Source of the DNA: Metallosphaera cuprina Ar-4
Lineage (GTDB): Archaea > Thermoproteota > Thermoprotei_A > Sulfolobales > Sulfolobaceae
Assembly: GCF_000204925.1 (NCBI RefSeq)
Contig: NC_015435.1
Location: forward strand, 1,381,160-1,445,159
DNA length: 64,000 nucleotides
Direction of reading: 5' to 3'
The notes below the pieces were generated by a model. It saw only the letters and a list, made by a program, of their open reading frames with translations, searched no databases and was not told the DNA's origin. Position numbers and translations under genes: made by a program. Of the stretch, positions 55,608 to 64,000 are shown one piece after another (position 1 is the stretch's first letter; each line of letters starts with the position of its first letter).

Positions 55608-56477
55608 TCAAGGCAGTGTCTTAGCCAACTCCTCCCACATCTCATCTACGCTGTCCTGAATAAATTTAATTTCATCCTGTGTTAGATTATTGAATCTACC
55701 CTGTATTTTTAAGTAATCAGTGACCGGTCTCCTCTTCTTCTTATCTATGAGGGTCTTACTAATGCTTGTTAACCTTAGCTTTCCTCTCTCTATCTCATAA
55801 AGAGGCCATATCCCTGTATCTACTGCTAACTTAGCGATCTCAATTGTGAGGCTTGAGTCAAATCTCCATCCTGGAGGACACGGTGAGAGAAGGTGTATGT
55901 ATCTAAAACCTTTGATATCTTTACTTTTCCTAACTTTGGCTTGATAGTCAAAGAGGTAAGCTATAGACGCTGTGGCGACGTAAGGTACGTTATGTTCTGC
56001 AATGAGTTGGGGAAGCGGTTTCTTTCTTTCCCTTTTCCCTGAGGGGGTGGTAGTTGTCCACGCTCCATAAGGAGTTAAACCGGATCTCTGAACTCCAGTG
56101 TTCATATAAGCCTCATTATCATAGCAAACGTATAGTATGTCCTCGTTCCTTTCTGCGGCGCCACTCAAAGAGGCGAAACCTATGTCACCAGTTCCTCCAT
56201 CTCCAGCCCAAACCACTACAGTTGCTTTCTCTCCCCTTGAGTCTAATGCACTTTTTACTCCGGAGGCTATTGCGGGGGCCGCAGCGAAAGCGCTATGGAT
56301 TACAGGCACCCTAGAAGGCATTCCTCTAGTGTCGCCCATTATCACTGTAGTACACGAAGCTGGTATCACCAGAACGGTCTTTTCTCCTGTCATCTCCAGA
56401 AGGGCATCTAGCTCCCTTGGAATGGGACAGCCTGGACAAGCCGCGTTTCCTCTCAACATAGCGTTCATATTAACCAC
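55608..56477 (-). CDS. porB: Pyruvate:ferredoxin oxidoreductase beta subunit
   Basis: A 289-residue TPP subunit and last gene of a four-gene por operon. Seen: [14 protein letters not shown] near the start (the Cys-containing cluster motif), [36 protein letters not shown] (in pieces, near 90-110, the TPP-binding GDG), [13 protein letters not shown] and [10 protein letters not shown]. It overlaps porA by 13 bp. Confidence 0.9.
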   Translation of the reverse strand: MVNMNAMLRGNAACPGCPIPRELDALLEMTGEKTVLVIPASCTTVIMGDTRGMPSRVPVIHSAFAAAPAIASGVKSALDSRGEKATVVVWAGDGGTGDIGFASLSGAAERNEDILYVCYDNEAYMNTGVQRSGLTPYGAWTTTTPSGKRERKKPLPQLIAEHNVPYVATASIAYLFDYQAKVRKSKDIKGFRYIHLLSPCPPGWRFDSSLTIEIAKLAVDTGIWPLYEIERGKLRLTSISKTLIDKKKRRPVTDYLKIQGRFNNLTQDEIKFIQDSVDEMWEELAKTLP

Positions 56478-57625
56478 CTCTCATCTTCTAATCCGTTGGC
56501 GTGCGCTTCCTCAATGACCTTCTCTATATGTACTGGCCTTACGTCCTTTCCTCCCAATCCTCCTACAACGCTATAAACTGGTACATCTAGACCGTAGCAT
56601 GCAGACTTAACTTCCTGGGCCAATATTCCTCCTGACCCATAGGAAAACGCCCTATCCATAACTATCACCCCTCTAACTTTTCTAACAATATCCTTAACCT
56701 TTTCCTTTGGGAAGGGTCTGAATGTCGTGATCTTAACTAATCCAGCTTTGATCCCCTTCTCCCTTACCCTGCTAACGGCGACTCTAGCATCTCCTGTCCA
56801 GGCACCCATCGAGATCACCAAGTAATCTGCATCGTCACATAGATAGCAATCGATCAGACCGTACTTTCTATTAGCGACGCTTTGGAACTCCTTTCCAACC
56901 GCCTCAATTACTATCTTTGCCCTCTCCATGGCTTTCTTAGCTTCATGCCTGAAGAAAATGTAGTCATCAGGGTTAGCTACCTGTCCTATTCCAACGGGAT
57001 CAGCGAAATCTATAAGGTTGAACTCTCTAGGCGGGATGAAAGAGTTAACCGTTTCATCGTCTAGGACCTCTACTCTCTCCATTGTATGAGTAAGTATGAA
57101 TCCGTCAAAGCCTATCATCACCGGGAGGAGTACATTCCGATCTTCTGAGATTTTAAACGCTTGAAGAGTCAAGTCGTACGCCTCCTGGACGTTCTCAGCC
57201 ATCATCTGAACCCAAATTGCATCCCTCTTGCTCATAAAGTCCTGGTGGTCATCTAGAATTGACCAGGGGGAAGCTATCGCTCTAGTCGCTACAGCTGCGA
57301 CCAGTGGAACTCTCTGCCCTCCTACCCAATATATCATTTCCGTCATGTAAAGTAAACCCTGAGACGCAGTTGCTGTGAAGACCCTGGCCCCACTGAGAGC
57401 TGCGCCAAATATAGAAGCCATCGCGGAATGTTCGCTCTCCACCCTGATCATCCTAGCCTTCAGCTTTCCAGAATCTACATACTCTGATAACTTCTCTAAC
57501 ATTGTAGTTTGTGGCGTAATAGGGTAAACTGCTAAAACTTGAGGTCTGGCCTGCATTACGGCGTAAGCTACCGCGTGGTTACCTACCATAGCCTTGATTA
57601 CGTTTTTAACGGACGTGCTTTGCAT
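56465..57625 (-). CDS. porA: Pyruvate:ferredoxin oxidoreductase alpha subunit
   Basis: A 386-residue subunit with [18 protein letters not shown] (near residue 34), the [32 protein letters not shown] region in pieces, [19 protein letters not shown] and RAFSYGSGG near the end. This matches the four-subunit POR/VOR-type alpha chain (the gamma domain is separate here, unlike at 38 kb). It converts pyruvate to acetyl-CoA with ferredoxin reduction. It overlaps or abuts both neighbours. Confidence 0.9.
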   Translation of the reverse strand: MQSTSVKNVIKAMVGNHAVAYAVMQARPQVLAVYPITPQTTMLEKLSEYVDSGKLKARMIRVESEHSAMASIFGAALSGARVFTATASQGLLYMTEMIYWVGGQRVPLVAAVATRAIASPWSILDDHQDFMSKRDAIWVQMMAENVQEAYDLTLQAFKISEDRNVLLPVMIGFDGFILTHTMERVEVLDDETVNSFIPPREFNLIDFADPVGIGQVANPDDYIFFRHEAKKAMERAKIVIEAVGKEFQSVANRKYGLIDCYLCDDADYLVISMGAWTGDARVAVSRVREKGIKAGLVKITTFRPFPKEKVKDIVRKVRGVIVMDRAFSYGSGGILAQEVKSACYGLDVPVYSVVGGLGGKDVRPVHIEKVIEEAHANGLEDERWLI

Positions 57626-57892
57626 TCATTTCACCTCTTTAATCATTTCTATTGCTGCTACAGGGCAAACTTGCGCACATACTCCACAACCCTTACAGTA
57701 GTCGTAATCTATTACGGGGTAAAGGTTCTTCTCTAGATCAATGGTGTTTTCAACGCAATAGAAATAACATAGTCTACATCTAGTGCACTTTTCGTAGTGG
57801 ATCACCGGTTTGAGTATCCTCCACGTACCTGTGGATCCTGCAGATCCAACTCTAGGTCGAGCTAATGGGATCTCATTAGGCACGTTAATCAA
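57626..57892 (-). CDS. porD: Pyruvate:ferredoxin oxidoreductase delta subunit (ferredoxin)
   Basis: An 88-residue protein with two 4Fe-4S motifs, [11 protein letters not shown] (no proline after the last Cys) and [12 protein letters not shown]. It carries electrons from the alpha-beta core to free ferredoxin. An N-terminal ~30-residue extension ([15 protein letters not shown]) is usual for PorD. The start overlaps the gamma gene by 8 bp. Confidence 0.9.
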   Translation of the reverse strand: MINVPNEIPLARPRVGSAGSTGTWRILKPVIHYEKCTRCRLCYFYCVENTIDLEKNLYPVIDYDYCKGCGVCAQVCPVAAIEMIKEVK

Positions 57893-58427
57893 GAGATTTC
57901 ACCTCCTTAGTGCCTAGAAACACTGCCTTTGCGTTCAACTCGCCCAGCTTCCCTGGAAACTCTTCCATAACCGAAGTCTCCAGGAGTTCAGGTTCAACAA
58001 CCTTTGTCATTTCTGCTAACGCACCTAACATAGCGGTGTTAACAACACTCCATCCAGCTACTACCAGGCCTAACGATCTCGCTATCTCAGTTGCGTTTAC
58101 GTAATACGTGTTTTTCCAATACTTCTTAGGATTGTCAGAATTTATTAAGAGAATTCCGTTATCTTTTAATCCCTCGAGTGGGTTGATTAATGGGATGAGG
58201 GTGGTATCAAATACAACGACGACGTCCGGGTTGTACACTCTCCTGTGAAGAGGAATAGGTTCGTCAGATATTCTAACCTCACTACTCACTGGAGCGCCTC
58301 TCCTCTCCCCTCCAAAGAAAGGTATGGACTGTGCATATTTTCCCTTAGCGATGACTGATTTAGTGAGTAGCTCACCAGCGGTAACAACCCCTTGACCTCC
58401 TCTCCCCTTCAACGAAATTTCAATCAT
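57885..58427 (-). CDS. porG: Pyruvate:ferredoxin oxidoreductase gamma subunit
   Basis: A 180-residue gamma chain, first gene of the por operon: [20 protein letters not shown] at residues 4-23, [22 protein letters not shown] and [12 protein letters not shown]. The operon order gamma-delta-alpha-beta is the standard archaeal one. The promoter lies in 58428-58480. It faces the divergent Fe-S regulator copy B gene across ~230 bp. Confidence 0.9.
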   Translation of the reverse strand: MIEISLKGRGGQGVVTAGELLTKSVIAKGKYAQSIPFFGGERRGAPVSSEVRISDEPIPLHRRVYNPDVVVVFDTTLIPLINPLEGLKDNGILLINSDNPKKYWKNTYYVNATEIARSLGLVVAGWSVVNTAMLGALAEMTKVVEPELLETSVMEEFPGKLGELNAKAVFLGTKEVKSLD

Positions 58428-58653
58428 AAAAGATGTGTTGTTTCTAAAAGTTAAGGATATGACTTAAGATTTGTCCCTTTATATCTTTTAACAGAGTTAA
58501 TTACTTTAGGAAAAAGGCTTAATTTTACGTTAATGCTAAAAAGGAAACGTACCTATTGATGGGAACTTAACCAAGTTAAACATGTTTTTTAAAATTCTTT
58601 TAGTTTATACTATAAAACTTTTTTTCCCTATCTAGAATAAGTTCATTGGGAAC

Positions 58654-59205
58654 ATGTGTTATCTAAATATTTCTAAGATTGATAGGCCTATTATAGAAAA
58701 AAACGTTGTTTTATTACGTAAAGAGAAATTTGAAAGAATAGAGACCGAAAGATATATCAAGATCCTTTCAACACATCAAAGGATTGACATAAGTAAAAGT
58801 TATTTCTACTTTACACTGAATAAAATACGTGAGATGGGACTCGTTACAAAAAACGGTCTCGCATTTAAAGCTGCCATCCCCTTTGAGATTAAGAAAGATA
58901 AGGTCGAATTGAAAGAGAAGATATTATACGTCACTGAAGATAAAGAGCTTTTACTTATGGATCTTGAGAGAGACGAATACGCATGTAAAAGTTGTTCCAT
59001 AAGATCTCTATGTGTTAGTTACCTGAAGAAGGTGGCTAAGGAATCGAAGGTTCAATTAGAGAAGGAAAGACCTAGGGATGCGTGGAAGGAGCTAATAATT
59101 GCGATGGAGAGGAACGTTATAGAGAACGCCACCTATTTGAGAATTTCAGGTCTGGAAAGCACAGAAAGAGAGAAAGAGCTGAAGGAGAGCGAGATATCAT
59201 GTTGA
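58654..59205 (+). CDS. Putative Fe-S winged-helix regulator, copy B
   Basis: A 183-residue paralogue of the protein at 49579-50115. It has the same MC start, SKSYFYFTLNKIREMGLV helix-turn-helix-like stretch, FKAAIPF strand and C-x2-C-x5-C motif (CKSCSIRSLC, near residue 111), but a different, Lys/Glu-rich C-terminus. It is divergent from the por operon, so redox-dependent control of por (or of itself) is a reasonable guess. A TATA-like TATACTATAAAAC lies at 58605-58617. Confidence 0.6.
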   Translation: MCYLNISKIDRPIIEKNVVLLRKEKFERIETERYIKILSTHQRIDISKSYFYFTLNKIREMGLVTKNGLAFKAAIPFEIKKDKVELKEKILYVTEDKELLLMDLERDEYACKSCSIRSLCVSYLKKVAKESKVQLEKERPRDAWKELIIAMERNVIENATYLRISGLESTEREKELKESEISC

Positions 59206-59460
59206 ACGTTTTACCAGCGAAGCCTTTAGCTCTCCTGAATAATACAGATGAAGCCTTTATTAATTTGAAGTACTGAACTTTGACTAGCCAAGCAAATTCT
59301 GAGAGATTATTTTATCTGTGTATTTCTATGGTTTTTAAGAAGTAAAAATTTACTTTTTAGAAACTTCCAGATTAAGTCTATATTTAATAAAATTCTTATA
59401 GTGAATTACGAATTCCCTAAAACAGAAAGACACATAAATGACGCTAATTAGACTAACACT

Positions 59461-61818
59461 ATGGGAAATGACAACGACGAGGTAATTAAGCTACTTAACA
59501 ATCTGAATTCCAGCTTAGACGGATTAAGTACTGTCGAGGCCGAGTCTAGGCTTAAAGAGTACGGTTTTAACGAAGTGAAAGAAAAGAGAAGAAGTCCTAT
59601 TGAAAGCTTTATCCTGAAGTTCTGGGCTCCAGTTCCCTGGATGCTTGAAGTTACTGCCTTATTGACGTTTATTCTTAAAAGATACCTGGATATGGATATT
59701 ATCCTTTTCCTTTTAGTTTTCAACTCAATTATTAGTTTCATTCAGGAACATAGAGCAGAGAACGCAGTAGAACTCCTAAAAAGTAGGTTAAACATAATGG
59801 CTAAAGTTAAGAGAGATGGTAAGTGGAATTTAACTCCTGCTAGATATCTCGTACCTGGAGATCTAGTTACCGTAAAGATCGGTGACATAGTTCCAGCCGA
59901 CCTAAAGATAATAGAAGGCCAAGTTTTGGTAGATCAGTCAGTACTTACCGGAGAGTCTCAACCAGTGGAAAGGAAATTCTTAGAGGCTCTCTATTCTGGT
60001 TCTATCATAAGACGTGGAGAGGCTAAAGGAATCGTGATCGCAACGGGAGATAAGACCTACTTCGGTAAGACCACTCAGCTAGTACAGGAGGCGAAGTCCA
60101 AATCACATATCCAGGACATCATTATGAAGATAGTGAGGTACCTTGTAGCTATAGACGTCGTCCTAGTAGTTGCCTTAACTGTGTTTGCAATAATTAATGG
60201 CATAAACGTCAGCGAGACTTTGCCCTTTTCCTTAGTCGTTCTCATAGCCTCAGTTCCAGTAGCTCTCCCCGCTACGTTCACCATAGCCATGGCATTAGGA
60301 GCTGAGGAGTTGTCTAGAAAGGGAATATTAGTTACCAGACTGAGCGCATCTGAGGACATAGCTAGTATGGACGTTCTCAACTTAGATAAAACGGGAACAT
60401 TAACGGAGAACAGGTTGAGAGTGGGAGATCCAATCCCTTGTAAAGGCTATACTAAGGAAGATGTCGTTTCATTATCTACGTTAGCCTCAGACGAAGCCAG
60501 TCAAGATCCGATAGACTTAGCGGTCATAGAGTGTTCTAAAGCGATGGGAATAGTTCCAAAGTTTAAAAGAATCCACTTCGAACCGTTCGATCCAACAAAG
60601 AAGAGAACAGAGGCTCTGATTTCGACGCCTGATGGAGAGATGTTAGTTATCAAAGGCGCTCCTCAAGTGATCAGGGAATTAGCTAACGTGGATAAGGATT
60701 GGTTCGATCAGCAAGTTAAATCCCTGTCTGCTAAGGGTTTCAGGGTTATTGCAGTAGCTATGGGGAAGGATAAGTTAAATGTAGTAGGTATCTTACCTTT
60801 GTATGACAGACCAAGGCAGGATAGTTCCACATTCATTCATGAGATAAAGGAACTAGGAGTCAAACCTAAGATGGTTACTGGAGATAACACTTCCATTGCC
60901 GTGGAAATTGCAAAAGAGGTCGGCATAGGTGATAAGGTGTGCAACATGAGGGAGATAATGATGAATGACCAGGAAAGGGAGAAGTCCATTGAAGAATGCC
61001 AAGTGTTCGCCGAAGTCTTTCCAGAGGATAAATACACCATCGTAAGGTCATTGCAATCAAATGGACACATAGTGGGTATGACAGGTGATGGAGTAAACGA
61101 CGCGCCAGCTCTAAAGCAAGCCGAAGTTGGCATAGCTGTATCTAACTCGACTGACGTGGCTAAGGCCTCGGCTAGCATGGTACTAACTCACGAAGGATTG
61201 ACGGATATAGTGGAGGCAATAAAGACAGGAAGGAAGATCTATCAAAGGATGCTTACCTATACAATGAACAAAATAACTAAAACTTTACAAATAGTAATAT
61301 TCTTAACTATTTCTTTCTTTCTAACGAGGTTCTTCGTAACTACGCCGTTTGACGTGATCCTTCTTTTGTTCTTTAACGATTTCGTCACTATGTCTATAGC
61401 CACAGACAACGTGAGATATTCTATGAGTCCGGAAAGATGGGATGTTGGGAGAATTGTCAAATCATCACTAGTGATAGCGTCATTGGTTATCGTGGAATCG
61501 TTTTTCATACTTTGGTTATCACTGGTCATGGGTTTCAGCCACAACGAGATCCATACCGTAACATTCGATATGTTGGTGTTTTCCGGTCAGTTCACAATAT
61601 ATCTGATAAGAGAAAGAGGAAGGTTGTGGAGCTCATTACCTAGTAAACCGCTAATCGTCTCCTCAATTGCTGACATCATAGTTGTGACGTTGATTTCCTT
61701 CCTTGGGATCCTAGTTACGCCTATACCTTTGTGGTTTGCCTTAATTGTCTTAACGATAACTCTCCTTTTCACTTTACTCTTTGACGAAATAAAAGTGAAG
61801 TTCTTGAGGCTATCCTAG
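59461..61818 (+). CDS. P-type proton ATPase (type IIIA)
   Basis: A 785-residue P-type ATPase of the plasma-membrane H+-ATPase class. It shows an N-terminal cation-ATPase segment ([18 protein letters not shown]), the actuator motif [11 protein letters not shown], the phosphorylation site DKTGTLTEN (D309), the KGAP nucleotide site, MVTGDN and [21 protein letters not shown], and membrane helices with [18 protein letters not shown] (the type IIIA signature in M4). It should pump protons outward, useful for a near-neutral cytoplasm in acid or when respiration stops. It is followed by cbsAB after 55 bp. Confidence 0.9.
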   Translation: MGNDNDEVIKLLNNLNSSLDGLSTVEAESRLKEYGFNEVKEKRRSPIESFILKFWAPVPWMLEVTALLTFILKRYLDMDIILFLLVFNSIISFIQEHRAENAVELLKSRLNIMAKVKRDGKWNLTPARYLVPGDLVTVKIGDIVPADLKIIEGQVLVDQSVLTGESQPVERKFLEALYSGSIIRRGEAKGIVIATGDKTYFGKTTQLVQEAKSKSHIQDIIMKIVRYLVAIDVVLVVALTVFAIINGINVSETLPFSLVVLIASVPVALPATFTIAMALGAEELSRKGILVTRLSASEDIASMDVLNLDKTGTLTENRLRVGDPIPCKGYTKEDVVSLSTLASDEASQDPIDLAVIECSKAMGIVPKFKRIHFEPFDPTKKRTEALISTPDGEMLVIKGAPQVIRELANVDKDWFDQQVKSLSAKGFRVIAVAMGKDKLNVVGILPLYDRPRQDSSTFIHEIKELGVKPKMVTGDNTSIAVEIAKEVGIGDKVCNMREIMMNDQEREKSIEECQVFAEVFPEDKYTIVRSLQSNGHIVGMTGDGVNDAPALKQAEVGIAVSNSTDVAKASASMVLTHEGLTDIVEAIKTGRKIYQRMLTYTMNKITKTLQIVIFLTISFFLTRFFVTTPFDVILLLFFNDFVTMSIATDNVRYSMSPERWDVGRIVKSSLVIASLVIVESFFILWLSLVMGFSHNEIHTVTFDMLVFSGQFTIYLIRERGRLWSSLPSKPLIVSSIADIIVVTLISFLGILVTPIPLWFALIVLTITLLFTLLFDEIKVKFLRLS

Positions 61819-61873
61819 CATCTCATCAGTCCAACTTCATAAGTTTATTATTGCTACCGTAGTTCTTTATTTT

Positions 61874-63307
61874 GTGATATTAATGATGCGTCGAGTGGGT
61901 AATAGAAAGGCCTTAATGATATTAAGTATAGCAATACTTGTCGCCTCAGTAATTATGGGATTTGTCAGCATTCCAATGGCACAAACCACCCCCCAGCTCG
62001 TTGCTTATAAGATCACAGGCTCTGCGAATCTTAACGCCCCAGGAAACGAAAGCTTTTGGTCTAAAATTCCTTGGGATAACATATCTTTAACTGCTAATAT
62101 ACCACAGGCCCCAACCTCAGGTTTAACTCACTACGTTTTAGTAAAGACCGCTTGGAACGGGACCGATCTCATGATATTAATGAGATGGCAAGCCTCTGAT
62201 CCGGCGTTTGGAGCATGGTCTGCAGCCGCAGCGTCCTTATATCCATCTGCTAGTGGTCCGGGCCTTTTCAGGGAGATCTTGTTAACTCCAGGAACTACGT
62301 ATTCTCTTAACACGAGTTATGGCAACTACTTTGCAATAGTGAACGGCAAACAAGTTACCGGGAGGTTGGTATTAAACTACTCTGGCATACTTCTTCCTAC
62401 ACCCAATATGACTCAGATCCAAGTTCTACCTAACGGAAGTATCATTCTATACCATTCTCTCAGGGGGATGGAGGATCTCCTCTACAACAATGGAATGTTT
62501 TACGGCTATTACGTTAACAATAGCTGGTATTACCCAGATAGAGCTGCGATAATGTGGTATATGGGGACGGTAATACCTCCAACCACTGACTGTATGAACA
62601 TAGGAGGCAAGTTTCCGGGTCAAGTGTTTGACGGTTTTACATTAAAGGACGCAGGAGGCTCATTGCAACAGCAGGGAGGTGCTGCGAATATATGGATGTG
62701 GGTGTCTGGAGCAACTTGGAACAACAAAACCTATGACCCTGCATTCAGCGCAAATCTTTGGAATAACGAATCCCTAACAGGTCTTTCATATACCGATCCT
62801 GGAAACCAAGGCTTTGCAGTTCCGCTTTACACTAACAACACTGACATGTATGAGGTCGACACAGCGGGTATATGGTATTCCCCGGTCACCTCATCTGGTC
62901 TTAACGGATCGTTGTTCTTCGTGAAGACTGGAGCTACTTACTCTGACGGTTTCTGGACAGTTGAATACGTGAGACCTTTACAAGTACCTCAGTCCTACTC
63001 TAGATGGATGCCTAACTTTTCTGTAGGTAATACATACTATGTAGCTTTCGCAGTGTGGCAGGGTAAATTAGGTGAGACACTATTTGATAAGTCCATAACC
63101 TCAGGGTTCCTTCAGTTCACGCTGTCTAATTCCGCCCCTACTACCACTACCACCACCACAACTACTACCACTACCACCACCACAACTACCAACACTACAT
63201 CAACTTCATCCTCTAGCGTTGGTAACGTTACTCTAGACGTAACAATAGTAGGTGCGATAGTTGCGATAATAGTTCTAATAGCACTTTATGTGGTGTTCAG
63301 GAGATGA
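61874..63307 (+). CDS. cbsA: Cytochrome b558/566 subunit A
   Basis: A 477-residue exported cytochrome. An N-terminal signal/anchor ([20 protein letters not shown]) is followed by a large periplasmic-side domain resembling the heme-binding gamma subunit of ethylbenzene dehydrogenase-type enzymes. Many N-x-T/S sequons are present, then a stalk of seventeen threonines (about residues 423-440) and a C-terminal membrane anchor. This is the layout of Sulfolobus CbsA, a heavily glycosylated, membrane-anchored heme protein. The first codon is GTG at 61874; ATGs at 61883 and 61886 are likelier starts given the TATA-like GTTTATTATT near 61850. It overlaps cbsB by 4 bp. Confidence 0.87.
   Translation: MILMMRRVGNRKALMILSIAILVASVIMGFVSIPMAQTTPQLVAYKITGSANLNAPGNESFWSKIPWDNISLTANIPQAPTSGLTHYVLVKTAWNGTDLMILMRWQASDPAFGAWSAAAASLYPSASGPGLFREILLTPGTTYSLNTSYGNYFAIVNGKQVTGRLVLNYSGILLPTPNMTQIQVLPNGSIILYHSLRGMEDLLYNNGMFYGYYVNNSWYYPDRAAIMWYMGTVIPPTTDCMNIGGKFPGQVFDGFTLKDAGGSLQQQGGAANIWMWVSGATWNNKTYDPAFSANLWNNESLTGLSYTDPGNQGFAVPLYTNNTDMYEVDTAGIWYSPVTSSGLNGSLFFVKTGATYSDGFWTVEYVRPLQVPQSYSRWMPNFSVGNTYYVAFAVWQGKLGETLFDKSITSGFLQFTLSNSAPTTTTTTTTTTTTTTTTTNTTSTSSSSVGNVTLDVTIVGAIVAIIVLIALYVVFRR
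63138..63185 (+). repeat. 24-bp tandem duplication coding the CbsA threonine stalk
   Basis: A 24-bp unit of Thr codons (beginning CTACTACCAC) is present twice without mismatch, then decays into CTACCAACAC. It encodes the poly-Thr, probably O-glycosylated, stalk of CbsA. Confidence 0.8.
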
Positions 63308-64000
63308 GTTCTTTAAGGGATGACGTAACAAAGCTAACTTTAGTTTTTTTGAGTCTTGCCTCTATTTTTCAATTCATACTTCAATTTGTGTCCTCAATTT
63401 CTTACCTTCCAATAGACATTCCGTTTCAGAACGTTTTAACGAAAGTGGGCGAGATAGGTCTATATCTAGGATACCTAGCTATAGTGTTGTTTTCGATACT
63501 GTCATGGACAAAGATAAGGGCACTGCTTCCCATAGGTATCCTGCTATTAGTATCACCCCTCTTCACTCTGATCGCCAATTATTATCTCTCCCCACTTTGG
63601 ATAGCATATGAGGTAATAATTTCCATTGTTGGAATTTTAGGGATTATAGAGAGCTTTCTTCGCGCTTCAGCCCTTTCTCTACTTAACTTACCTACAGCGT
63701 TTATGGTAGTGTTTCTCTTAATCGAGGGTTTACTTGTAGATATATCTCATGTTGAGATAATAACTAATTATCTCCTCATTTTCGAGATCTCCTTGTTGGG
63801 GTTCTTAGCTTACACGGTAATATGGAGCTCAAGATCTCTTTCGTTAAGAAGGGCAACGATATCCTATCTAGTTGCGGTTCCTTCACTGTTTTCTTTTCTT
63901 CCAATTTATTTTCTAGTAAATGATAACAGATTCATGGAAATCATAATGAACATGGTCATGCCGTCAGTTTTTGGAATAGTTCTGACAAATCCTTATTCAT
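63304..64000 (+). CDS. cbsB: Cytochrome b558/566 subunit B, N-terminal part (runs off window)
   Basis: The ATG at 63304 overlaps the cbsA stop codon (ATGA) and the frame stays open to the window end, giving 232 codons. The product is almost entirely hydrophobic, with about seven membrane helices in the visible part, as expected for CbsB, the membrane partner of CbsA. Identification rests mainly on its position after cbsA and its hydrophobicity. Confidence 0.78.
   Translation, partial: MSSLRDDVTKLTLVFLSLASIFQFILQFVSSISYLPIDIPFQNVLTKVGEIGLYLGYLAIVLFSILSWTKIRALLPIGILLLVSPLFTLIANYYLSPLWIAYEVIISIVGILGIIESFLRASALSLLNLPTAFMVVFLLIEGLLVDISHVEIITNYLLIFEISLLGFLAYTVIWSSRSLSLRRATISYLVAVPSLFSFLPIYFLVNDNRFMEIIMNMVMPSVFGIVLTNPYS

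Overview
The window is chromosomal DNA of a thermoacidophilic crenarchaeon, almost certainly a member of the order Sulfolobales. The evidence is the cytochrome b558/566 pair cbsAB at the right edge, a GAT-QueC archaeosine gene, an SftH/Hrq1-type helicase, three DUF3211 (STK_08120-like) proteins, fused gamma-alpha 2-oxoacid:ferredoxin oxidoreductase genes, AT-rich leaderless promoters with TATA boxes about 25 bp before the start codon, and frequent GTG/TTG starts. The genus cannot be fixed from the sequence alone. Genes are densely packed on both strands. I see no tRNA, rRNA, CRISPR array or intact insertion sequence.

Layout. 1-9.7 kb: the end of a glycosyltransferase, a TadC/GspF plus secretion-ATPase pair without a pilin, a PadR regulator, a stand-alone ThiN thiamine-phosphate synthase, a DUF1634/TauE exporter pair and an AbrB-PhoU regulator. 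8.7-12.1 kb: a GlcE/GlcD/GlcF-like 2-hydroxyacid dehydrogenase set around two interleaved divergent promoters. 12.7-14.1 kb: a ParA ATPase and an overlapping partner gene carrying eleven 42-bp repeats. 14.5-31.9 kb: housekeeping and redox genes (SQR-like flavoprotein, nucleotidyltransferase, DUF1614, GAT-QueC, SftH helicase, a FAD/FeS fusion, MoaB, a D-amino-acid-oxidase-type flavoprotein, a dolichol-kinase-like protein, a PD-(D/E)XK-like protein, PurT, an HDAC-like deacetylase). A convincing C/D box guide RNA candidate lies at 28.4 kb. 31.9-44.3 kb: a CBS protein with an HPF/RaiA-like tail, a nitrilase, an orphan molybdopterin subunit with a PaREP1 protein, a two-gene 2-oxoacid:ferredoxin oxidoreductase, a ferritin-VIT iron transporter and an ABC exporter.

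The most unusual part is 44.5-59.2 kb. Two MinD-like ATPases flank an R2-like diiron protein with two D-E-x-R-H motifs. Next come an ODP-type metallo-beta-lactamase fold protein overlapping a DUF3211 fusion, a putative Fe-S winged-helix regulator and a SPASM radical SAM enzyme whose start codon is abutted by a two-stem hairpin. A tight U32 - MBL - AhbD-like - AhbC-like operon runs the other way, followed by a four-subunit pyruvate:ferredoxin oxidoreductase operon and a second copy of the Fe-S regulator. From 59.5 kb to the end lie a P-type H+-ATPase and the cbsAB cytochrome genes.

How the genes could fit together (inference): the AhbC/AhbD pair would supply heme, and the haem protein CbsA is encoded a few kilobases away. 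The paralogous Cys-containing regulators, the ODP protein and the ferredoxin-linked oxidoreductases suggest a region built around redox or oxygen sensing and Fe-S/heme enzymology.
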